Part shown: positions 53,048 to 62,494 of the stretch, piece after piece
How positions within the stretch are numbered: the first letter of the stretch is position 1
How the letters are laid out: every line of letters begins with the position of its first letter
From: Clostridiales bacterium
GTDB taxonomy: Bacteria > Bacillota > Clostridia > Lachnospirales > Lachnospiraceae
Length of the DNA stretch: 64,000 nt
Direction: 5' to 3'
Assembly: GCA_015655075.1 (NCBI GenBank)
Contig: JAATFT010000055.1
Span: 102,626 to 166,625, forward strand
Position numbers and translations under genes: made by a program
Notes under the pieces: model-generated
Seen by the model: only the letters and a program-made list of their open reading frames with translations
What the model was told of the DNA's origin: nothing
Databases searched by the model: none

Positions 53048-54853
53048 ATGGAGAAAAAGCTATTAAGTGTATTTCTTTGTATCCTTATGACAGCTTTTTT
53101 ATTAACGGGCTGTACTGAAAACAAAGAGCAGAGCACGGCTTCCGATGGGGAGGGAACAACCGGAGAAGGTGCGGCCGCCTTATCGGAGGCTTCCGGTGCT
53201 TCCGCAACCGGTAAATATGAAAAATTTATCACGGTTGATGTATTTGACAGTCAGGCAAATTATCAGGGAATTCAATCCGGATGGTTTGCCAGGGCGGTAA
53301 AGGATAAGTTTAATATGGAATTAAACATAATTGCGCCGAATGTTGCAGGCGGCGGTGATACATTATACCAGACCCGTTCTGCGGCAGGAGATTTGGGCGA
53401 TTTGATTTTAACCGGCTCCAACAGCGGCAGATTGCAGGATTTAGTTACTGCCGGACTGGCTGTGGATATGACCGATTTACTGAAAGATGCACAATATGTA
53501 ACCCAATACCAGGCTGCTATTGATACCACCAATGATTTGGTTGAAGAGGACGGAATCTATGCAATTCCTTCGGAAGTTTCTTCCCAGCCGGCGGATACGC
53601 CAAGCGAAGGCCTTGACTTAACTTACGGCCCTTATGTAAGATGGGATGCCTACAAGGCCGCCGGATATCCGGAAATGAAAACCCTGGAAGATTTGCTCCC
53701 GGTGCTTCAAAAAATGCAGGAAGCGGTTCCCACCAGCGACAGCAAAAAACCAACCTATGCCTTCTCTTTCTTTAAAGACTGGGATGGAAATATGATGAAC
53801 AATGCAAAACAGCCCACCTGCCTTTATGGTTATGATGAACTTGGTTTTGTTCTGGCAAAAGCGGACGGTTCCGATTTCCAGAGCATTATAGATGATGATT
53901 CCATGTATGTACGTGTATTGAAATTGTATTTTGATGCAAATCAGATGGGATTGGTTGATCCGGAATCGACTACGCAAAACTATGATACTTTATATGCAAA
54001 ATATCAGGACGGTCAGATTTTATATTCTCCTTGGCCCTGGTTAGGTCAGGCAGCTTATAATACACAGAAAAATAAGGAGGCAGGGAAAGGCTTCATGCTG
54101 GCATCCATTGACGATATGAAGATTTTCTCTTATGGCTGCCAGTCAACGGGTAATGCAAACTTTACGATTTCTATCGGAAGCAAAGCGGAAGATCCACAGA
54201 GGCTTGTGGACTTTATTGATTGGCTGTACTCACCGGAAGGTATTGCCATGTCGGCGTCCCAGACTTCAGGCTCCAGCGGTCCGGAAGGCTTAACATGGGA
54301 AATGCAGGACGGAGAACCAGTATTAACCGATTTCGGAAAAGAAGCGTTAATCAACGGAGACGCGGCAATGCCTGAAGAATGGGGCGGCGGATCCTGGAAA
54401 GACGGTATTTCCCAGCTGAACTTCCAGGCCGTTAACCTTTTGGACATCAATCCCGACACGGGATATGCTTATACCCATACCGTATGGGATACCTACCTGG
54501 AATTAAATAAAACCAAACTTGATACGGACTGGCAGGAGAAGATGGGGGCAAAGACCACGCTTGAGTATTTACAGAATAACGGCAGGATACTAGTCGCACC
54601 GGGCTGCGGTTATGTAACTCCCCAGGAATCTTCCGACATCACTACTTTAAGAAATCAGGTCAGGGCCTCCATCGTTCAATATTCCTGGCAGATGATTTTT
54701 GCTAAAGATGAAGCGGAATTTGACAGTTTGTTAAAGGAAATGCAGGATACGGTTATAGGTCTTGGTTATAATGATGTACTGGCGGTTGATATGCAGAATG
54801 CAAAGGACCAGGATGCGGCAAGAAAGGAGGCCTTGGAGACAGGCGCCGATTAA
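53048..54853 (+). CDS. extracellular solute-binding lipoprotein, LplA type
   Basis: A 601-aa lipoprotein with a signal and lipobox LLTGC (Cys about residue 22), a low-complexity acidic/Ala linker and a large type II binding fold (DVFDSQANYQGIQSGWF..., DWLYSPEG). It captures the glycan for the permeases at 50618 and 51801. GGGAGG lies 8 bases before the ATG. It is convergent with the two-component regulator at 55055. Confidence 0.92.
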   Translation: MEKKLLSVFLCILMTAFLLTGCTENKEQSTASDGEGTTGEGAAALSEASGASATGKYEKFITVDVFDSQANYQGIQSGWFARAVKDKFNMELNIIAPNVAGGGDTLYQTRSAAGDLGDLILTGSNSGRLQDLVTAGLAVDMTDLLKDAQYVTQYQAAIDTTNDLVEEDGIYAIPSEVSSQPADTPSEGLDLTYGPYVRWDAYKAAGYPEMKTLEDLLPVLQKMQEAVPTSDSKKPTYAFSFFKDWDGNMMNNAKQPTCLYGYDELGFVLAKADGSDFQSIIDDDSMYVRVLKLYFDANQMGLVDPESTTQNYDTLYAKYQDGQILYSPWPWLGQAAYNTQKNKEAGKGFMLASIDDMKIFSYGCQSTGNANFTISIGSKAEDPQRLVDFIDWLYSPEGIAMSASQTSGSSGPEGLTWEMQDGEPVLTDFGKEALINGDAAMPEEWGGGSWKDGISQLNFQAVNLLDINPDTGYAYTHTVWDTYLELNKTKLDTDWQEKMGAKTTLEYLQNNGRILVAPGCGYVTPQESSDITTLRNQVRASIVQYSWQMIFAKDEAEFDSLLKEMQDTVIGLGYNDVLAVDMQNAKDQDAARKEALETGAD

Positions 54854-55054
54854 TAAGAGATAATGCTTTTTACATGACAGTAGCAGGTGCGGTTCATCTT
54901 AAGAAAATTATGTTAACCTGCTGTTGTCGTATTATTTCCAACATTTAGAATACGTCCGGTTGCATAAAAACAAAAATATAATATGAAAATTCGTATTTCC
55001 TGTTGCAGAGCATTATGACGGCTTTCAAATGTATAAAGTAAATTATCCCATTCT

Positions 55055-56593
55055 TCAATTGGGTTCCTTCCTATACTCCGCCGGACTTTTCCCCGTAATT
55101 TTCTTAAATTTCTTATGAAAATAATCCACACTCTTATACCCTACCTGTTCGGCAATTTTATAAACCTTAAGTTTGTTTTCCAGGAGCAGCTTCTTGGAAT
55201 TTTCAATGCGGATCCGGTCTAAATAGGAATTAAAGCTTTCCCCCACCTTTTTATTAAATATTTTTCCAAGGTAGGAGCTGTTATAACCAAATAAAGGGGC
55301 GATAGACTCAAGCTTTAAATTCTCCCTGTAATTATGGTTGATATAATGGAGAATATCATTTAAAACACTCTCGCAGGAGGAATTCCCAATGGCTTTCATA
55401 AAAATTTCAAACTGTTCCGACAGAAACAAAATAATTTCATAAAGATAATATTTATTTTGAATGAGATTAATTACGGCAGAATTTGCAGGAAAAGGAATAT
55501 CCACCGTGTTATAATTATGGGAAATAATCTGCTTTACCTGAAGATAAATATCCGTTAAAAAATACTTGATGTCCATCACATCATCTTTGGCATAATACAG
55601 CTTTTTTTCCAATTCCTTCATGGTTTCTGCCACCTTCGTACGGTTAAAAGCCTGGATATAATCCGCAAATAGCTGATAATAGTGTTTGCATTCCTCTGTG
55701 TTAATGCCGTAGGTAAATTCCTCTTCTTTGGGCAGGTCCTCATATCCTAAGAAATGCTGGTTCTGTTCGCAGAAAAAACGGCGGTTCAATAAGCGGCAGG
55801 CAGCTTCATAGGAATAGTGAACATCTTCCAGGCTGTACACTTTTCTGCCGTATGTAAGAAACAGGGAATCCAGAGGAGAAAGTTTTTGGGGAGTTGTATC
55901 ATAATGATGAAGGAAAATTTTAAAGTGTTCAATCGCAAAGTTACCCTTTAACAAAATGATATCCTTTTCCTGAAAATGAATATGGTCAAAGGAATTATTA
56001 TCCTGGTTGGTTACGCGTAAAAGCTCCGCAAAACTCCATATGGAGTGAAAAGCCTCCTGATTGTAATTTTCATAAATTACCGCCTGGTAAACGGCGGCGG
56101 TAAGGTGAAAATCACCGGGATTAAAGTTAAAAAAATCCGCCTTCCCGGCAAGAAGATCCCGGAGAATGGTATCCTTTGCCTTTTCCCTGTATTGCAGCAG
56201 GACATTGTTATTTTTCCTTTCCTTTTTCAAATCGTCTCTTACGGATATGACCGCATTGGTAAGCTCGTCTTCATCAATGGGTTTTGTCAGGTAAAAATCA
56301 ACTCCATACCGCATGGCGGTCTGGGCATATTTAAAATCGGATATCCCGCTGATTATAATAAATTTTCCGGTAAATTGTTTATCCCGGGCAATTTTTACAA
56401 TCTCAATTCCGGTTAATTTGGGCATACGGATATCTAACAGAATCAAATCGGGATGCAATTCCAATATCTTATTCAGCGTTTCTTCCCCGTTTTTTGCTTC
56501 CCCGCAAATGGAAAAACCTAATTTATTCCAGTCGATAATTACTTTTAAGCCTTCTAAAACAAAGTCTTCGTCATCAGCAATAAAAACCTTCAT
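55055..56593 (-). CDS. AraC-type response regulator (YesN-like)
   Basis: A 512-aa protein with an N-terminal receiver (phospho-Asp in LILLDIRMPKLTG), a middle region of about 270 residues, and a C-terminal pair of AraC helix-turn-helices (LESIAPLFGYNSSYLGKIF and VYKIAEQVGYKSVDYFHKKF). It activates carbohydrate uptake genes on a signal from the kinase at 56625. TAGGAG precedes the ATG. It probably controls the neighbouring LplABC-type operon. Confidence 0.94.
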   Translation of the reverse strand: MKVFIADDEDFVLEGLKVIIDWNKLGFSICGEAKNGEETLNKILELHPDLILLDIRMPKLTGIEIVKIARDKQFTGKFIIISGISDFKYAQTAMRYGVDFYLTKPIDEDELTNAVISVRDDLKKERKNNNVLLQYREKAKDTILRDLLAGKADFFNFNPGDFHLTAAVYQAVIYENYNQEAFHSIWSFAELLRVTNQDNNSFDHIHFQEKDIILLKGNFAIEHFKIFLHHYDTTPQKLSPLDSLFLTYGRKVYSLEDVHYSYEAACRLLNRRFFCEQNQHFLGYEDLPKEEEFTYGINTEECKHYYQLFADYIQAFNRTKVAETMKELEKKLYYAKDDVMDIKYFLTDIYLQVKQIISHNYNTVDIPFPANSAVINLIQNKYYLYEIILFLSEQFEIFMKAIGNSSCESVLNDILHYINHNYRENLKLESIAPLFGYNSSYLGKIFNKKVGESFNSYLDRIRIENSKKLLLENKLKVYKIAEQVGYKSVDYFHKKFKKITGKSPAEYRKEPN

Positions 56594-56624
56594 ACCTGCT
56601 CCTATCCCGTGTCATCCACGCAAT

Positions 56625-58424
56625 TTATTCCTCCGTAATATTTCGTAACGGTAATTTTAAGCGTACTAAAGTACCTTCCTCCCTTTTGCTTTGTATATCC
56701 ATACCATAAGAGGGGCCGTAACAAAGCTTTATCCTTTGCTTAATGTTATAAAAGCCGATTCCTTCCGAAGCTTTGTCACGATCATAAATATTTGCATTTA
56801 ATTCCTGTATTTCTTCCTCTGATATACCGGTCCCGTTGTCGGAGATATCAATTAATAATAATTCTTTATCCTCTTCTTTGATGGTGATGGTTATCCGCCC
56901 GGTTTCCTCCATGTCTTTTAAACCGTGTATGATAGCATTTTCCACAATCGGCTGAAGGAGAAGGGGAAGAATCTGATATTTGTCCAAATCGAGCCCTTCC
57001 TGTACATTTAAGGTATAATGAATCCGGTCGTGAAACCGGAGCTTTTGGATAGACAGATAGATATTGATATAATCCAACTCCTTTTTCAGGGTTGTGGAAG
57101 AGGTTCCCGTATTTTCCAAAACATACCGCATGGATTTGCCCAATAATTTAATGGCGGTTGCAACCTCCTTATTGCCGGAAGTAAAGGCCATCATACGGAT
57201 GATTTCCAGGGTATTATACAGAAAATGAGGGTTAATCTGGCTGGCCAGCATTTTAAACTCCATTTCCTGCTGCCGGTTGATAAATTTCTGCTCCGTTAAC
57301 TGGGAAACATAGATATCGGCTTCCTTTTTTTTGATTTTATTAATCATTATTTTTAAATCCGAGAAGGTTTCGGAAATCTCATCATCACCCTGAAAGGAGT
57401 CTATAATATCATAGTCGCCGCCGCTTGCTTTGTGCATTCCTTTCCTTAGGATTTCCACCCGGGCGCTAAAATATCGGATATAAATGAAAATAAGCACAAA
57501 GGGTATCAAGATAATGAATAGAATAATAATGCCGTAGGTTTTGGTGACATTCTTTAAATAAGGCATCGCCTGAAAATCCAAGGTAGTGATATAAAGCTTA
57601 TCATCCGACATATAAGGCTTAAGTGTCGATATCGCACTCATGGTAGTATGGTTTTTATATAATATCTTACCGGCATACTGGAAGTAACTTTCTAAGCGGT
57701 TTATGCCAAGATCCGGCGATGTGCCTATTAAATTACGGTTTTTACAGTAAAAAACCGGATCTTCATTCAATGAGATAATGGTAAATAAATTATTATTTTC
57801 TATGCGGTTTTTTAAATAATTATTACTCATTGTTATAACCAGTACGGCGTAACTTTTGGCAGCGACAAGGGGTATCCTCCGGTAAAGGGTTAATTCCCAA
57901 TAATGGTTGTTATACTTATCCGTCCTTTTAACCGTTTTCCAGAAGGCACCCGGCTTCTTAACGGAGGCCCGGAACCAATCCGTATTTTGGATTTCGTAAG
58001 ACGCATATTTAATGTTATTATAATCACTTAGGGTATCGTTAGCCGTATAAATGTATAAAGAATTCACAGAGGTGTCATTAGCCAGAAGATTAAAGATTCT
58101 GGTATATTTATTGCAGGCGGTCCGGAACTCTTTTGAATTGGAATATTCCGTCTGGAGCAAATCATATAACTGCTGATCGGAACTTAGATCCTCCGCGATT
58201 TTATAGAAATTCGTGGCAGCGTCAAACATAATGGATTTTACCCTGAGATTATCGGATTCCACTACGCTTTTATAATGATTATAAATAAGATGTCTTGCAT
58301 TTATGAGAAGAAAGAGGCATATCAAAATAATAGGAATCAGAAGAGCTGAAAAATAGATAAAAAATAATTGCTTTTTTACTTTTATTTTACTGAATACCCA
58401 CAATAATTTATTTTGAATATTCAT
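56625..58424 (-). CDS. sensor histidine kinase (YesM-like)
   Basis: A 599-aa membrane kinase: transmembrane helix at about 20-42, extracellular sensing region to about 290, second helix (IIILFIILIPFVLIFIYI), HAMP linker and a His_kinase domain with QINPHFLYNTLE (phospho-His), then N box PIVENAIIHGL and G box DNGTGI. 31 bases upstream of its cognate regulator on the same transcript. The sensing region probably detects the binding protein or extracellular glycan. Confidence 0.94.
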   Translation of the reverse strand: MNIQNKLLWVFSKIKVKKQLFFIYFSALLIPIILICLFLLINARHLIYNHYKSVVESDNLRVKSIMFDAATNFYKIAEDLSSDQQLYDLLQTEYSNSKEFRTACNKYTRIFNLLANDTSVNSLYIYTANDTLSDYNNIKYASYEIQNTDWFRASVKKPGAFWKTVKRTDKYNNHYWELTLYRRIPLVAAKSYAVLVITMSNNYLKNRIENNNLFTIISLNEDPVFYCKNRNLIGTSPDLGINRLESYFQYAGKILYKNHTTMSAISTLKPYMSDDKLYITTLDFQAMPYLKNVTKTYGIIILFIILIPFVLIFIYIRYFSARVEILRKGMHKASGGDYDIIDSFQGDDEISETFSDLKIMINKIKKKEADIYVSQLTEQKFINRQQEMEFKMLASQINPHFLYNTLEIIRMMAFTSGNKEVATAIKLLGKSMRYVLENTGTSSTTLKKELDYINIYLSIQKLRFHDRIHYTLNVQEGLDLDKYQILPLLLQPIVENAIIHGLKDMEETGRITITIKEEDKELLLIDISDNGTGISEEEIQELNANIYDRDKASEGIGFYNIKQRIKLCYGPSYGMDIQSKREEGTLVRLKLPLRNITEE

Positions 58425-58524
58425 CTATGAAAATCCTTTCTTGGTTATCTTGTTATGTTAAGATATTGGCCGCCGGTTCATATTTTAATTATAAATAAAA
58501 AAATACAAACTGTATATGGTAGAT

Positions 58525-58569
58525 ATTAAAGATAAAATACTCTAAAAATTAGAGTATTTTGTCTTTAAT
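58525..58569. terminator. 21-bp stem terminator
   Basis: ATTAAAGATAAAATACTCTAA (58525-58545) pairs with 58549-58569 with one wobble and a loop of three A. The U-rich 3' arm allows either strand. It lies upstream of yesM and downstream of the doubtful ORF at 58585. Confidence 0.65.
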
Positions 58570-58584
58570 TTTTTATGTATTTTA

Positions 58585-58797
58585 TTATTCCCCTATGACT
58601 TGCAGCAGATAAATACCAGCATAGCAGATAAATGCCGGAATAGCCGGTATGGTTATGAATAAGTAGCACAGTGGACTAAAGAATATCCGCTTTGACAGAC
58701 ACATCACACACATTTTCGAAATTGGAGAAAATAATATTAATTCCACAAAAACATAAATAATATGGTTTCCTTTTACGGGGACAAGTGCTATAATCAA
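58585..58797 (-). CDS. possible small membrane protein (70 codons), doubtful
   Basis: An open frame from TTG 58797 with two hydrophobic parts (HIIYVFVELILFSPIS and LCYLFITIPAIPAFICYAGIY), followed by the terminator at 58525. No convincing ribosome site. It may be a fragment of a lost membrane protein. Confidence 0.25.
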   Translation of the reverse strand: MIIALVPVKGNHIIYVFVELILFSPISKMCVMCLSKRIFFSPLCYLFITIPAIPAFICYAGIYLLQVIGE

Positions 58798-58923
58798 CCT
58801 TACAGTCCGGGCTGCTGCAAAATCTTAATTTTATCTGACTTATACAGAAGGTGGGTTATAATGCTACGGTTAAAAAAGTTTAAGGATTTTGTAACATCCC
58901 TTTTATGTGTGCGGGAGAAAATT

Positions 58924-59641
58924 ATGCTTACGAATGACAACGGAAGAGATTTTAATTACGGTTTCAGAAAAGGTTTGCCGATTGCGCTTGGGTATATTCC
59001 GGTTTCCTTTACCTTTGGTTTGATGGCTGTTACAGGCGGTTTGCCGGTGTGGCTTACCATATTTATATCGGCCTCCAATATTACCTCGGCGGGACAATTT
59101 GCGGGAACCAGCTTAATTCTTGCGGGAGCGGGGTATTTGGAGATTACCCTGACCACTTTTATTATAAATATAAGATATATGTTGATGTCTTTATCCCTAT
59201 CCCAGAAAATTCAAAATAAAATGCCCATGTACCAAAGATTAATATTTGCTTTTGGCATAACGGATGAGACCTTTTCGGTTGCCTCCATGGAACAGGGAAA
59301 ATTACCCTTTTATTATTTACTGGGCTTAATAACGGGACCGGTCTGCGGCTGGACATTGGGAACCGCCATGGGCGCCCTTATCTGTTCCAGGCTGCCGGAA
59401 AACTTAAGCAATGCCATGGGCATCGCGTTATACGGTATGTTTATTGCGATTATAATCCCGCCTGCGAAAAAGTCCACAACCGTGTTATGATATCCGTATT
59501 TACCATGTGTATATTTAAATATATTCCATCTTTAAAGTAATATCCCAGGGGTTTCGGATTATTATAGCAACCGCATTTGGCGCCGGAATCGGAGCGTTTC
59601 TGTACCCTGTAAAAGAGACGGAGGAGGAAAGTGATGAATAA
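58924..59641 (+). pseudogene. azlC: azlC, branched-chain amino acid exporter large subunit, frameshifted
   Basis: From ATG 58924 (GGGAG 6 bases upstream) the frame reads DFNYGFRKGLPIALGYIPVS, the AzlC start, through to the stop at 59490 after 188 codons. The missing C-terminus is present in two other frames: MISVFTMCIFKYIPSLK (59489-59538) and then VISQGFRIIIATAFGAGIGA with FLYPVKETEEE to a stop at 59641 overlapping azlD. Two one-base changes would restore a protein of about 238 aa. AzlCD exports branched-chain amino acids or analogues such as azaleucine. Either a pseudogene or sequencing errors. Confidence 0.85.
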
Positions 59642-59936
59642 AGCTTTCACCGCCGTAATATTAATGGCGCTTGTTACTTATATACCAAGGGTTATTCCTG
59701 TTTCCATATTCAGAAAGGAAATAAAATCCGTATATATTAAATCTTTTTTAAAATATGTTCCCTATGCGGTTTTAGGAGCCCTTACCTTTCCGGAGATATT
59801 TTACTCCACCGGAAATACCCCTTCGGCGATTGCGGGAACCATAGTCGCATTCTGTCTGGCTTATAAAGAAAAGAGCCTGGTTATAGTAGCGCTGGCGGCA
59901 ATACTGACGGTATATATAACCGGATTTATTTTGTGA
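59634..59936 (+). CDS. azlD: AzlD-type small membrane subunit
   Basis: A 100-aa protein with three to four hydrophobic segments and PYAVLGALTFPEIF, typical of AzlD. It overlaps the restored end of azlC by 8 bases, the usual azlCD coupling. GGAGGAGG lies just before ATG 59634. Intact although its partner is broken. Confidence 0.88.
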   Translation: MNKAFTAVILMALVTYIPRVIPVSIFRKEIKSVYIKSFLKYVPYAVLGALTFPEIFYSTGNTPSAIAGTIVAFCLAYKEKSLVIVALAAILTVYITGFIL

Positions 59937-59950
59937 TTTATTCCTATAAT

Positions 59951-60029
59951 AAAAAAGGCTGTCCTTAAATGAAATACACCCCGGATGTTGTTTTCTTGTC
60001 TCACATCGGGGCGCATTTCAAAAGGCAGC
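59951..60029 (-). terminator. long stem terminator between azlD and prsA
   Basis: Nested pairing GCTG-CCTT / AAGG-CAGC, TGAAAT / ATTTCA, CCCC / GGGG and GATGT / ACATC, followed on the minus strand by six T. Serves the minus-strand foldase gene and possibly azlD. Confidence 0.8.
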
Positions 60030-60076
60030 ACACTTTAAAGAGCGTTTAAATTAAATATACTATTAAGTATACTCTT

Positions 60077-61252
60077 TTATTCACCGGTAGTTGTATTATC
60101 CGTAGTTGAATCACCGGTAGTTGTGTCCGGGGCCGTCTCGTCCGTTGTTGCCGCGGATGTCGGGGTATCGGTAGCCGCATCGGCAGAGGCGTCTGACGTT
60201 ACAATTGTAGTTTCGCCCATAATAATGGGATCCCAAACTTTATTGTTAAGGGTAACGGTATAATCCTGCTTCATTTTATCATATTCGGTTTCAAAAGCCG
60301 CGTCTTCTGCTTTCGTGATTTCATCGTCAACCGCTGTATCATAGGCTTCGGATGAATTATTATCTACCATTTTTATGATATAATAGCCTGTTTCAGTTTC
60401 AATGATGTTCTGGGTATAGGCATCATTCTCCAATTTAATTGCCGCTTCCTGGTAAGCTTTTTCCACCGTATCGTCATTCACTTTAAAATTTAATGTGTTG
60501 GTTGTCAGGGTGTCGTCCTCTTCTGTAATTGCAGAGAATTCTTCACCTGCCTTTACTTTCTTAAGCGCAGCTGTAATGGAAGCTTTTGCCGCCGCTTTTT
60601 CCTCCTCTGATAAATCCACGGAACTGTAGTTTTCGTCTACTTTAGTAGTAGGCACAAATAGATATTCGGTGTTATATTGCCTATAATCATCGTATTTTAT
60701 GGCAGCCTTAATGCCTTCGTCGTCAATATCAAAACCGTCTATTAAATCATTATAATACTTTCCGCCAAGGGTCAATTTCTCCTGAACAGTGGTAAGTACT
60801 TCCTTCGTAAAACCGGTTATTTCTAACTGTTCATTGCTTATATTGCTTAAAATCTGGTCCGCATTGGTTTCGGCCTGCGTCTTTTCATCATCAGTGAGGG
60901 TATAATCTGCTTTCACAGCCTTATCATATAGAATTTCATACATTACGGCAGTATCCATAACATAATCTTTTGCCTGCTCCCTCATGGTCGGACCGTCCGG
61001 GTCATCCGGATCTTTTTGATCCCAGTAGCTTGTACCGGTATATTGCTGATAAGCCGCGTCATATTGAGCTCCGCTTGATTCAACAGCCATAATATAGTAC
61101 ATCATTTCATCTAAATAAATGTCTTTGTCGCCAACCGTTACTACTACCGATTTTGCCGGGTCAGTTTTTTTACTGCATCCTGCCATGATTGTCATTCCAA
61201 CTGCCAATAAAAATATCAGTAGGAGGGACATAATTCGTTTTGTTTTTCTCAC
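60077..61252 (-). CDS. PrsA-like peptidyl-prolyl isomerase/foldase lipoprotein
   Basis: A 391-aa lipoprotein with signal and lipobox IMAGC (Cys about residue 26), a SurA_N-like helical region, a parvulin-like stretch (VKAGEEFSAI...ETGYYIIKMVDN) and a Thr/Asp-rich low-complexity tail. Such proteins help secreted proteins fold outside the membrane. GTG start with GGAGG 7 bases upstream. The parvulin core is short and divergent, so isomerase activity is uncertain. Confidence 0.8.
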   Translation of the reverse strand: MRKTKRIMSLLLIFLLAVGMTIMAGCSKKTDPAKSVVVTVGDKDIYLDEMMYYIMAVESSGAQYDAAYQQYTGTSYWDQKDPDDPDGPTMREQAKDYVMDTAVMYEILYDKAVKADYTLTDDEKTQAETNADQILSNISNEQLEITGFTKEVLTTVQEKLTLGGKYYNDLIDGFDIDDEGIKAAIKYDDYRQYNTEYLFVPTTKVDENYSSVDLSEEEKAAAKASITAALKKVKAGEEFSAITEEDDTLTTNTLNFKVNDDTVEKAYQEAAIKLENDAYTQNIIETETGYYIIKMVDNNSSEAYDTAVDDEITKAEDAAFETEYDKMKQDYTVTLNNKVWDPIIMGETTIVTSDASADAATDTPTSAATTDETAPDTTTGDSTTDNTTTGE

Positions 61253-61323
61253 TTTATTTCCTCCGTTAATTTTTACTCAGTACTATAACATATATGTGTT
61301 AGCCATACCTACACATACTATTT

Positions 61324-61351
61324 ATTTTACCCCTTTTTTCCTATAAGTCAA
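61324..61351 (-). promoter_or_regulatory. promoter of the PrsA-like gene
   Basis: On the minus strand: TTGACT (61351-61346), 16-base spacer, TAAAAT (61329-61324). The remaining intergenic bases to 61558 show no gene. Confidence 0.55.
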
Positions 61352-61558
61352 GATGCAGAAATGGAGTTTAATGGAGTTTCACGTGTAAAATCTTGTGCGC
61401 GCCACTTTATGAAGCTTTTATTGTCTGATGAGGTGAATTTTGACATCTTTTTGTTTCACACAAGGAGGCGCTTTATAAAGTTTTTGTGTCTGGCAGCACG
61501 GCCGTTTTGTAACAGACTTCCTCTAAGAAGCTTATATAATAACTTATTTTCCTTCTGT

Positions 61559-62494
61559 TTATTCATGAAGCCGTCGGATTAATTTATAAACCGTACAATT
61601 TTCTATTACTAACGGCTTACCGTGCGCAAAGAATATAATCCCGTCGCTGGGAGCGATGATTTGGGATATGACCTCGCCTTCAATAGGATCAACCACTTCG
61701 GCCAGAAGCTCTCCGAAAGCCACTTCGTCACCGGGGTCCTTAAAGCGGCGGTAGATGCCGGATACGTCGGCCCGGATAGACATAAGTGTTTCTTCTTCCA
61801 GGGTAGTTGCAATAAAACCGTTATGGCAGTTGTATTTAATAATTCCCATGCGGGTAAGAAAACGAAGTACGGAGGAGACCGCCTGCTTTGCAGATTTTTC
61901 ATCTATGCGGTCGGTAGCGCTGGTGTAGACGGAGAAGGCATTGGTTCCCTTCATCTGCCAGTTATAATTCAGGGTTCCGGTATCAATAGGCTTTGGTTTT
62001 CTGGTAACTACGTATGGCAGGCCGAATAAATTAGCCAGGCTGGTATTCTGGTAACCGGTTTCCATCATGCGGACATGGGGTATAAAATCTCCCGGAGTAT
62101 GGAAACTGGCAAACTGGATTCCGTAATTATAATCCTTTACCGCTTCAAATATGCCGGCCGCAATTCTTTTCGTGGTTTCATCCTCTGCATCTCCCGGAAA
62201 CATACGGTTTATATCCGTATTATCCATTGCCCAGAACCGCTTTTCAATATTGATGGAATAGTGATTAACGGACGGAATTACCATAATTTCATTATGATTG
62301 ACAATTGCACCGGTTTTCTCAAGCTTTGACAGGGCTTTAACCAGCTGGGAGCAGATATAAAGCTGCTGGACTTCGTTTCCCCTGGTGGGGCCTACGATAC
62401 AGGACGCATTTTCTCCTTTGCCGAACCGATATCCTAAGACATTCATTTCACTGCGAAAGGATGATTTGATGGTATAAAGGATATCCTTATGCAT
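61559..62494 (-). CDS. M14 succinylglutamate desuccinylase/aspartoacylase-like protein lacking a Zn ligand
   Basis: A 311-aa paralogue of its upstream neighbour. The position of the family HxxE motif reads PTRGNEVQQ, so the first zinc-binding His is Arg while Glu is kept; a His remains in FASFHTPGD. The C-terminal domain (PIEGEVISQIIAPSDGIIFF) is conserved. It is likely a non-catalytic or altered partner. The stop/start overlap (TAATG) with the previous gene and GGAGGTG ahead suggest equal expression and a complex. Confidence 0.8.
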   Translation of the reverse strand: MHKDILYTIKSSFRSEMNVLGYRFGKGENASCIVGPTRGNEVQQLYICSQLVKALSKLEKTGAIVNHNEIMVIPSVNHYSINIEKRFWAMDNTDINRMFPGDAEDETTKRIAAGIFEAVKDYNYGIQFASFHTPGDFIPHVRMMETGYQNTSLANLFGLPYVVTRKPKPIDTGTLNYNWQMKGTNAFSVYTSATDRIDEKSAKQAVSSVLRFLTRMGIIKYNCHNGFIATTLEEETLMSIRADVSGIYRRFKDPGDEVAFGELLAEVVDPIEGEVISQIIAPSDGIIFFAHGKPLVIENCTVYKLIRRLHE

